Source of the DNA: Clostridia bacterium
GTDB taxonomy: Bacteria; Bacillota; Clostridia; Oscillospirales; CAG-382
Length of the DNA stretch: 5,554 bases
Assembly: GCA_017501055.1 (NCBI GenBank)
Contig: JAFVXP010000074.1
Location: 1 to 5,554, forward strand
Reading direction: 5' to 3'
The position numbers and the translations under genes are program-made. Position 1 is the stretch's first letter. Each line of letters begins with the position of its first letter. Positions 1-4,636 of the stretch are shown here, one piece after another. The notes under the pieces are model-generated. The model was not told where the DNA came from. It worked only from the letters and a program-made list of their open reading frames with translations, and ran no database searches.

Positions 1-780
1 ATAGATGGTGTACTTCACGAGATTTCTACTGTCCCCGGAGTTACCGAGGATGTGCCTGAAATAATTCTCAATGTTAAGGGAATCGTTGCAAAGCTTCATT
101 GCCAGCAACCCAAGACCTGCATTATCGACGTACGCGGCGGCGAAGTCACCGCAGGCGATATTCAGGTTGATTCGGATATAGAGATACTCAATCCCGATCA
201 CCACATTGCGACCGTTGAAATGGGCGCACCCTTCTTCATGGAGATTACTTTCGAACATGGCAGAGGATACGTTTCCTCGGAGAAGAATAAAGCCGCGGTT
301 GAAAACCCTGTTATCGGCGTAATCTATACCGATTCCATATTCACCCCGGTTCAAAAAGCAAACTTCACGGTTTCCAACACCCGTGTAGGTAACATTACCG
401 ACTTCGACAAGCTCGAAATCGAAGTTACCACCAACGGCACAATAGATGCTAAAGAAGCTGTATCTCTTGCAGCAAAGATTCTTAACGAACACCTCAACCT
501 CTTTGTTGAACTTTCCGACGAAGCCAAGAACACTGAGATCATGGTTGAACGTGAAGAAAAGATCAAAGAAAAGGTGCTCGAAATGACTATCGAAGAACTC
601 GATATGTCCGTTAGAAGCTTCAACTGCCTTAAGAGAGCAGGCATCGATACCGTTGAAGACCTTACCAACAGAACCGAGGAAGATATGATCAAGGTCAGAA
701 ACCTCGGCAAAAAATCGCTTGAAGAAGTTATCCAGAAGCTCCAGTCTCTCGGCTTGTCGCTTCGTAAATCGGATGACTGA
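1..780 (+). CDS. rpoA: DNA-directed RNA polymerase subunit alpha, 5'-truncated by the window edge
   Basis: This is the alpha subunit of RNA polymerase, which nucleates assembly of the core enzyme and contacts promoter DNA and activators. Frame 1 is open from base 1; the first visible residues (IDGVLHEIST) align with E. coli RpoA from Ile61, so about 60 N-terminal residues, including the main dimerisation helix, lie off the left edge. A GTG at 52 is internal and is not the start. 259 residues are visible. They cover the rest of the N-terminal domain (with GRGY and TNGTID), a charged linker at about visible residues 170-195, and the C-terminal domain. That domain keeps the DNA-contact residues equivalent to E. 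coli Arg265, Asn268, Cys269, Gly296, Lys298, Ser299 and Glu302 (visible R205, N208, C209, G236, K238, S239, E242). The sequence around VRSFNCLKRAG is Firmicute-like. It lies 34 bp upstream of rplQ, the usual order at the end of the ribosomal protein operon. Confidence 0.98.
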   Translation: MDGVLHEISTVPGVTEDVPEIILNVKGIVAKLHCQQPKTCIIDVRGGEVTAGDIQVDSDIEILNPDHHIATVEMGAPFFMEITFEHGRGYVSSEKNKAAVENPVIGVIYTDSIFTPVQKANFTVSNTRVGNITDFDKLEIEVTTNGTIDAKEAVSLAAKILNEHLNLFVELSDEAKNTEIMVEREEKIKEKVLEMTIEELDMSVRSFNCLKRAGIDTVEDLTNRTEEDMIKVRNLGKKSLEEVIQKLQSLGLSLRKSDD

Positions 781-814
781 TCGAGCGCAGCAATAAAATA
801 AGGAGGCAAAGGAA

Positions 815-1276
815 ATGCCCGGAACCAGAAAATTAGGCAGACCTACTGCACATAGAATGTCTATGCTCAGAGGTATGGTCACCTTCCTTCTCGAAAAGGG
901 AAGAATCGAAACGACCGTAACACGTGCTGCCGAAGTCAGCGCACTTGCTGATAAAATGATCACTCTCGGCAAGAAAAATACCCTTGTCGCTAAAAGACAG
1001 GCGATTGCTTTCCTCAAGAAGGAAAGTGTCGTATATAAACTCTTCACCAAGATCGCTCCTCTCTACGACGAAAGAAACGGCGGTTACACCCGTGTTCTTA
1101 AGGTAGGCCCCAGAAGAGGCGACGGTGCTGAAATGGCAATCATCGAACTCGTAGGTGCTGAATCTCTCTACACCGTAAAGGAAGAGAAGAAGGAAGAGCC
1201 CAAGGCTGAAGAAAAGAAGCCCGCAAAGAAGACTGCTAAGAAAGCAGCTCCTAAGGCTGAAGAAGCAGCTGAATAA
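815..1276 (+). CDS. rplQ: Large ribosomal subunit protein bL17 with long Lys/Ala/Glu-rich C-terminal tail
   Basis: This is ribosomal protein L17, which binds 23S rRNA near the exit tunnel of the 50S subunit. The protein has 153 residues. The core (about 1-113) shows the family hallmarks RKLGR near the N-terminus, RIETT at 30-34, KMITLGKK at 47-54, GGYTRVLK at 89-96, GPRRGDG at 98-104 and AIIELV at 108-113. Bacillus L17 ends at about this point (around 120 residues). Here about 40 more residues follow, almost entirely Lys, Glu, Ala and Pro, probably disordered and rRNA- or solvent-facing. The ATG at 815 is supported by AAGGAGG at 800-806, eight bases upstream. Codon use is strongly biased (16 of 22 Lys are AAG; no ATA Ile), as expected for a highly expressed gene. 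It is the last gene of its operon, followed by a strong terminator. Confidence 0.97.
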   Translation: MPGTRKLGRPTAHRMSMLRGMVTFLLEKGRIETTVTRAAEVSALADKMITLGKKNTLVAKRQAIAFLKKESVVYKLFTKIAPLYDERNGGYTRVLKVGPRRGDGAEMAIIELVGAESLYTVKEEKKEEPKAEEKKPAKKTAKKAAPKAEEAAE

Positions 1277-1286
1277 GCAACGTAAT

Positions 1287-1318
1287 AAAAAGTGTAGGCT
1301 AAAAAGCCTGCACTTTTT
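1287..1318 (+). terminator. Rho-independent terminator of the rpoA-rplQ operon
   Basis: A 14-bp stem runs from 1287-1300 (AAAAAGTGTAGGCT) to 1305-1318 (AGCCTGCACTTTTT), with one G-U wobble and a four-base A loop. The right arm ends in five T residues, continued by a T-rich stretch to about 1324. It starts ten bases after the rplQ stop. Its A-rich left flank could also let it act weakly on the other strand. Confidence 0.93.
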
Positions 1319-1328
1319 GCTTTATCGA

Positions 1329-1355
1329 TTGACTTTTGCCGTACGTTGTGATAAT
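1329..1355 (+). promoter_or_regulatory. Predicted sigma-A promoter of the ROK kinase gene (extended -10)
   Basis: A -35-like TTGACT (1329-1334) is followed after 15 bases by GATAAT (1350-1355), five of six matches to TATAAT. A TG lies at 1347-1348, giving an extended -10 (TGt-GATAAT) that would compensate for the short spacer. The predicted transcription start is near 1362, about 27 bases before the ATG. It lies just after the rplQ terminator, so the kinase gene has its own transcript. Confidence 0.65.
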
Positions 1356-1377
1356 GTAATATCAAGAACGTTTCCCG

Positions 1378-1383
1378 AAGGAG
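1378..1383 (+). promoter_or_regulatory. Ribosome binding site fixing the ROK kinase start
   Basis: AAGGAG lies five bases before the ATG at 1389. The reading frame stays open upstream to a TTG at 1317, but that codon sits inside the rplQ terminator and upstream of the predicted promoter, so 1389 is preferred. Confidence 0.85.
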
Positions 1384-1388
1384 CAGTT

Positions 1389-2300
1389 ATGAAATATAGA
1401 ATTGGTGTCGATATCGGCGGTATGAGCGTAAAGATCGGTGTTGTCGATAGCGAGTTTAATTTGTCGGAAAAATTGCGTTTTCCCACAGGCGAAGGCTGTA
1501 CCGCAGAATATATAATTAACGGAATAATCGACGGTTGCCGTAAGCTTATGAAAAAATACCCTATCGAATCAATAGGTATCGGCTCACCAGGATGTGTTGA
1601 TAACGCAAACGGTGTCGTCTTAGGCGCAGGAAACCTTCCTTTTAAAAATGAACCTCTCGCTCAGAAGGTGTCAGAAGCTCTCTCCTTGCCCACTTTTGTC
1701 GAAAACGACGGTTCTTGTGCATTGATCGGTGAAATGGCGGCAGGAGCCTGTAAAGGCTGCCACGATGCCGTTATAATCACAATAGGTACGGGTATCGGCG
1801 GTGCAATAGTAATGAACGACCGCCTTGTACGCGGAGCAAAGCTCGGCGCAGGCGAGCTTGGACATTTTGTAATCGACCGTAACGGCGAAGAATGTACCTG
1901 CGGATTAAAGGGTTGCTTTGAACAGTATGCTTCCGCAACCGCACTTATCGAACAAACAGAAAAGGCAATCAAAGAAAATCCCGACAGCATACTTGCAGAA
2001 TGCGGCAAAGACGAAATTACCGGTAAAACCGTTTTCGATGCATCTGAAAGAGGCTGTGAAGTGGCGATAGCTCTGCTTAAAGAATACGGAAATATTCTTT
2101 CCGACGGCTCGAATAGCCTTAACCATATATTCCAACCTGAAATGATCGTAATTTCGGGCGGTATAGCAAATCAGGGTAAGTCGTTACTTGCGCTCATAAA
2201 TCCCCACCTTCTTCCCGGAACCGAGGTTGCAACAACAACGCTTAACGGCGAAGGCGGAATTATCGGTGCGGCTTTGCTTGGTACAGAATATTCAAAATAA
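1389..2300 (+). CDS. ROK-family sugar kinase, probable glucokinase
   Basis: This is a cytoplasmic ROK-family kinase that most likely phosphorylates glucose at C6 with ATP. It has 303 residues, normal for the family. The phosphate-binding loop is at residues 8-12 (DIGGM). The substrate loop GAGNLP is at 79-84 and the catalytic Asp107 is in END (105-107). The second phosphate loop GTGIGG is at 133-138 and the sugar-binding E156-L-G-H159 follows. The ROK zinc site comprises His159, Cys169, Cys171 and Cys176 in the pattern CxCGxxGCxE. The adenosine-side glycines are in ISGG at 255-258. No N-terminal helix-turn-helix is present, so this is an enzyme and not a ROK repressor. One oddity is Met12 where the usual motif is DxGGT. 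It is a single-gene unit with its own promoter and a shared downstream terminator. N-acetylmannosamine, fructose or another hexose cannot be excluded as substrate from sequence alone. Confidence 0.9.
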   Translation: MKYRIGVDIGGMSVKIGVVDSEFNLSEKLRFPTGEGCTAEYIINGIIDGCRKLMKKYPIESIGIGSPGCVDNANGVVLGAGNLPFKNEPLAQKVSEALSLPTFVENDGSCALIGEMAAGACKGCHDAVIITIGTGIGGAIVMNDRLVRGAKLGAGELGHFVIDRNGEECTCGLKGCFEQYASATALIEQTEKAIKENPDSILAECGKDEITGKTVFDASERGCEVAIALLKEYGNILSDGSNSLNHIFQPEMIVISGGIANQGKSLLALINPHLLPGTEVATTTLNGEGGIIGAALLGTEYSK

Positions 2301-2306
2301 AAAATC

Positions 2307-2334
2307 GGCTGTTGCTTTCCGCAACAGCCTTTTT
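2307..2334. terminator. Bidirectional terminator between the convergent ROK kinase and metA genes
   Basis: A perfect 9-bp GC-rich stem, GGCTGTTGC (2307-2315) with GCAACAGCC (2321-2329), encloses a five-base loop. It is followed on the plus strand by TTTTTATTT (2330-2338). On the minus strand the stem is followed by GATTTTTTATTTT (from the A-rich run at 2294-2306). The stem ends seven bases from the metA stop, so a single hairpin can end both convergent transcripts. Confidence 0.92.
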
Positions 2335-2336
2335 AT

Positions 2337-3257
2337 TTAAAACAACATTTCGCTCAAATCGTAAGGAGTGTTCTGGTAAACGTAATAGTTAAGCCAGTTT
2401 GAATAAAGCAAATGAGCATGAGCACGCCAAGTGCTGATAGGAGTCTTTGAAGGATCGTCGTCGGGGAAATAGTGCTTGGGAATTTCGGGATCAATACCTT
2501 TAAGCAGATCACGCTCGTATTCGTTTTTAAGGGTGTCGAAATCGTATTCACAATGTCCCGTAACGTAAAACTCACGTCCGTTTTTGTTCGCAACAAGATA
2601 TATACCTGCTTCTTCGGATTCAGCAAGAATCAAAAGATCTTCTTTAGCAAGCACGTCTTCGCGGCGCATAGCCGAATAACGTGAATGCGGTGCAGAAAAT
2701 TCCTTGTTAAATCCACGAACAAGGGGATATTCGGGATAAAGCGTCTTGTGACGGAAAACACCCGAAACCTTCTTTTCAAGATTAAGCTTTTCAATACCGT
2801 GATTAATGTAAAGACCTGCATAAGCACCCCAGCAAACGTACATTGTCGAATATACGTTTTTGTGTGCCCAATCGACAAGCTCGCAAAGCTCGTTCCAATA
2901 ATCAACGTCGGTGAATTTAAGCGATTCAACGGGCGCACCCGTAATTATCAAACCGTCAAACTTCTCGTTTTTAACCTCATCAAAGGTTTTGTAAAAGGTT
3001 GCAAGATGCTCTTCCGAAGTGTTCTTCGAGGTGTGAGAAGCCATATTTAGAAGCGTAATGTCAATCTGAAGCGGTGTATTTGAAAGCAAACGTAAAAATT
3101 GCGTTTCCGTAACGATCTTCGTAGGCATAAGATTCATTATGGCGATCTTCAAGGGACGTATGTCCTGCTTGATAGCACGTGCTTCGTCCATAACGAAAAT
3201 ATTCTCTTTTATCAAAGCTTCCGCAGCAGGAAGCGCCATAGGTATCTTAATCGGCAT
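2337..3257 (-). CDS. metA: Homoserine O-acyltransferase MetA, predicted acetyl-CoA specific
   Basis: This enzyme acylates homoserine, the first committed step of methionine synthesis. The protein has 306 residues, the usual length (E. coli 309), and starts MPIKIP like family members. Catalytic residues fall at the family positions: Cys142 in VCWGA, His235 and Glu237 in GHCEYD, and Lys47 in MPTK. Further conserved blocks are APHSRY (189-194), YFPDDDP (263-269) and NWLNYYVYQ (287-295). Residue 111 is Glu (TGAPVE). Published mutational work on the Bacillus cereus enzyme links Glu111 to acetyl-CoA and Gly111 to succinyl-CoA use, so O-acetylhomoserine is the likely product. The frame extends nine codons upstream to an ATG at 3284, but that codon lies at the predicted transcription start, whereas 3257 has a good GGAGGT. 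No riboswitch leader is seen. Confidence 0.96.
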   Translation of the reverse strand: MPIKIPMALPAAEALIKENIFVMDEARAIKQDIRPLKIAIMNLMPTKIVTETQFLRLLSNTPLQIDITLLNMASHTSKNTSEEHLATFYKTFDEVKNEKFDGLIITGAPVESLKFTDVDYWNELCELVDWAHKNVYSTMYVCWGAYAGLYINHGIEKLNLEKKVSGVFRHKTLYPEYPLVRGFNKEFSAPHSRYSAMRREDVLAKEDLLILAESEEAGIYLVANKNGREFYVTGHCEYDFDTLKNEYERDLLKGIDPEIPKHYFPDDDPSKTPISTWRAHAHLLYSNWLNYYVYQNTPYDLSEMLF

Positions 3258-3261
3258 AATG

Positions 3262-3267
3262 ACCTCC
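3262..3267 (-). promoter_or_regulatory. Ribosome binding site fixing the metA start
   Basis: Read on the minus strand, GGAGGT lies four bases before the ATG at 3257-3255. The alternative upstream ATG at 3284-3282 has no comparable site and lies at the edge of the predicted transcript. Confidence 0.88.
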
Positions 3268-3287
3268 GAATAAACTTCTTGCATAAC

Positions 3288-3316
3288 AGTATACCAAAAA
3301 TATGCCCTCTGTTCAA
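3288..3316 (-). promoter_or_regulatory. Predicted sigma-A promoter of metA
   Basis: On the minus strand, TTGAAC (3316-3311) is separated by exactly 17 bases from TATACT (3293-3288). A TGg precedes the -10, so it also has an extended -10. The predicted transcription start is near 3281, giving a leader of about 24 bases, enough for a ribosome binding site but too short for a SAM riboswitch or T-box. Confidence 0.8.
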
Positions 3317-3340
3317 TAGTTTTTTAAATAAACTATGGAA
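3312..3340. promoter_or_regulatory. Imperfect palindrome between divergent promoters, candidate operator
   Basis: The inverted repeat is centred on base 3326. The inner arms ATAGTTT (3316-3322) and AAACTAT (3330-3336) match perfectly. Near the centre, TT at 3324-3325 pairs with AA at 3327-3328, and outside the arms TTC (3312-3314) pairs with GAA (3338-3340). In all 12 of 14 pairs match. It fills the gap between, and overlaps, the -35 elements of metA and tsaC. It lies upstream of both predicted transcription starts, so it would act as DNA and not RNA. The core is AT-rich, so chance cannot be excluded, and no known regulator is assigned. Confidence 0.4.
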
Positions 3341-3364
3341 AATACGCAACTCTTGTGTTATACT
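3336..3364 (+). promoter_or_regulatory. Predicted sigma-A promoter of the tsaC-coaE-aminopeptidase unit
   Basis: TATACT (3359-3364) is preceded by TGt (3356-3358), a full extended -10. Seventeen bases upstream is TGGAAA (3336-3341), a weak -35 with four of six matches. The predicted start is near 3371, only about 12 bases before the tsaC ATG. Confidence 0.68.
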
Positions 3365-3369
3365 TTCAA

Positions 3370-3377
3370 AGAGGTGA
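3370..3377 (+). promoter_or_regulatory. Ribosome binding site fixing the tsaC start
   Basis: AGAGGTGA lies five bases before the ATG at 3383. An in-frame ATG at 3335 would add 16 residues but overlaps the predicted -35 element and has no ribosome binding site. Confidence 0.85.
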
Positions 3378-3382
3378 AGAGA

Positions 3383-4021
3383 ATGGAAAAGGTCGTTTAT
3401 AAGGTAGATAAAGAAGAACCTTCTTTGGATATAATAAATAAATGCGCAGAAACGTTAAAAAACGGCGGAATGGCTGTATTTCCCACAGAAACCGTTTACG
3501 GCATCGGTGTCGATGCATTTAATAAGGATGCGCTTGCCTCGCTTTATGAGAAAAAACAGCGTCCTCTCGATAAACCTCTGCTTATGCATATTTCGGGCAT
3601 AGAAATGGCAAAATCCGTTGCAATACTCGACGATAAGACGATAGAGCTGATAAAACGCTACACCCCCGGACCGTTAACGCTCGTTGTAAAAAGAAGGGAA
3701 GAAGTGCCCGAAATTGCCGTTGCGTTCGGCGATACCGTAGGATTAAGATTCCCTTCGAATAAAGTGTTTCTAAAGCTTTCAAAGGCTTTCGGCGGTCCCA
3801 TAGCCGCAACAAGCGCAAATATCTCCGGCTTTAAAAGTGCAGTTAATGCAGACGAGCTTGCACCCGTGCTTGATATTGCCGATATGGTAATAGACGGCGG
3901 CGAATGTGAACTCGGTATAGAATCAACGATAGTCTCGCTTGTAGGCGAAAAACCAAAGATATTGCGTCAAGGCGCATTTCCGAAAGAGCTTGTTGAGGAG
4001 GTCTTGGGCGAATGCGAATAA
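3383..4021 (+). CDS. tsaC: L-threonylcarbamoyladenylate synthase (TsaC/YrdC type)
   Basis: This enzyme condenses threonine, bicarbonate and ATP into threonylcarbamoyl-AMP, the activated donor for the t6A modification at position 37 of ANN-reading tRNAs; TsaB, TsaD and TsaE, not in this window, finish the reaction. The 212-residue protein is a single YrdC domain. Visible motifs are PTETVYG at 34-40, the KxR motif at 58-60 followed by KPL at 64-66, PGPLT at 95-99, LRFP at 121-124, SANISG at 144-149 (the SxN motif), GIESTIV at 178-184 and LRQGAF at 194-199. It ends where the YrdC domain ends, so it lacks the extra C-terminal domain of Sua5-type proteins such as B. subtilis YwlC (about 346 residues). 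It is first in a probable three-gene unit and overlaps coaE by 10 bp. Confidence 0.95.
   Translation: MEKVVYKVDKEEPSLDIINKCAETLKNGGMAVFPTETVYGIGVDAFNKDALASLYEKKQRPLDKPLLMHISGIEMAKSVAILDDKTIELIKRYTPGPLTLVVKRREEVPEIAVAFGDTVGLRFPSNKVFLKLSKAFGGPIAATSANISGFKSAVNADELAPVLDIADMVIDGGECELGIESTIVSLVGEKPKILRQGAFPKELVEEVLGECE
3995..4002 (+). promoter_or_regulatory. Ribosome binding site for coaE inside the tsaC coding region
   Basis: GAGGAGGT lies nine bases before the coaE ATG at 4012, within the last codons of tsaC. It encodes part of the tsaC C-terminus (Glu-Glu-Val) as well as serving coaE, and supports 4012 as the coaE start. Confidence 0.85.
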
Positions 4022-4605
4022 TCGGACTTTGCGGCAGAAGCGGCAGCGGAAAAGGCGTTTTTTCTGCCGTTGCATCAAAAAACGGAATTAAGGTTATCGA
4101 TTGCGATGCCGTTTATAAAGATATGGTTTCAAAGCCGTCGGATTGCCTTGAAGAAATAGAAACAGAATTCGGCTCGGAAGTAATTAAAGATTCAAAGCTC
4201 GACCGCCGTGCATTAGCACCGATAGTTTTTTCGAACCCCGAAAAACTCCAAAAATTAAACTCAATAACCCATAAATACGTTCTTGACGAGGTACGGAATA
4301 TTATATCGTCTTCACCCGAAGATTCTGTAATATTGATCGATGCACCCACAATGTTCGAAAGCGGTTGCGATGAATTGTGTGATATGGTGATAGGGGTAAT
4401 ATCGTCGGATTCCGACTGTGTTTCCCGTATAATGAACCGTGACGGGATCTCTAAAGACCAAGCCGTGTCCCGTCTTAACAATCAGTATACAAACGATTTT
4501 CTCAAAGAAAATTGCGATGCTTTGATTTATAACGAATCAACAATTAATGATTTCGAAACCGATTCAACAAACCTTATAAAAGATATTCTTGAAGGCAAAA
4601 TCTAA
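4012..4605 (+). CDS. coaE: Dephospho-CoA kinase
   Basis: This enzyme carries out the last step of coenzyme A synthesis, ATP-dependent phosphorylation of the ribose 3'-hydroxyl of dephospho-CoA. The 197 residues match the usual 190-210. The P-loop is at 8-15 (GRSGSGKG). Asp32 in the DCDAVYKD segment is the conserved acid of the family. LDRRALAPIVF at 63-73 and the ITH at 85-87 match the CoA-binding region, where the family usually has HP. APTMFESG (111-118) corresponds to the usual PLLFE block. SRIMNRDG (138-145) and RLNNQ (154-158) match the lid and its downstream helix, and the segment ending in IYN (172-174) matches the family's C-terminal VIxN. Gly15 replaces the usual Ser/Thr after the P-loop lysine. 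It starts 10 bp inside tsaC, which implies translational coupling, and the aminopeptidase gene follows after 31 bp. Confidence 0.92.
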   Translation: MRIIGLCGRSGSGKGVFSAVASKNGIKVIDCDAVYKDMVSKPSDCLEEIETEFGSEVIKDSKLDRRALAPIVFSNPEKLQKLNSITHKYVLDEVRNIISSSPEDSVILIDAPTMFESGCDELCDMVIGVISSDSDCVSRIMNRDGISKDQAVSRLNNQYTNDFLKENCDALIYNESTINDFETDSTNLIKDILEGKI

Positions 4606-4636
4606 AATTATGTAAACTTAATGCAAGGAGAACGAA

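Noticed and set aside
351..809. 152-codon open frame on the minus strand opposite rpoA
   Set aside because: It lies wholly antisense to well-conserved rpoA sequence, has a serine-rich translation with no recognisable domain, and lacks a convincing ribosome binding site.
1168..1365. Minus-strand open frame opposite the rplQ tail and terminator
   Set aside because: It is a shadow of the repetitive AAG/GAA/GCT tail; its Phe/Ala/Ser-rich translation comes from the complement of that low-complexity run and crosses the terminator.
1317..1388. Upstream TTG start adding 24 residues to the ROK kinase
   Set aside because: The TTG falls inside the rplQ terminator and before the predicted promoter; the ATG at 1389 has AAGGAG and gives the normal ROK N-terminus.
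2685..3050. 121-codon plus-strand open frame within metA
   Set aside because: It is antisense to conserved MetA sequence, with no domain or ribosome binding site. Other plus-strand frames at 2472-2684 and 3099-3377 were rejected for the same reason.
3258..3284. Upstream ATG adding nine residues to MetA
   Set aside because: It lies at the predicted transcription start, while the ATG at 3257 has GGAGGT and yields the family-typical MPI N-terminus.
3335..3382. Upstream ATG adding 16 residues to TsaC
   Set aside because: It overlaps the predicted -35 element and lacks a ribosome binding site; the ATG at 3383 has AGAGGTGA.
4606..4636. Possible terminator or promoter between coaE and the aminopeptidase
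   Set aside because: The 31 bases are AT-rich but contain no hairpin and no paired -35/-10 elements; only the AAGGAG ribosome binding site is supported.
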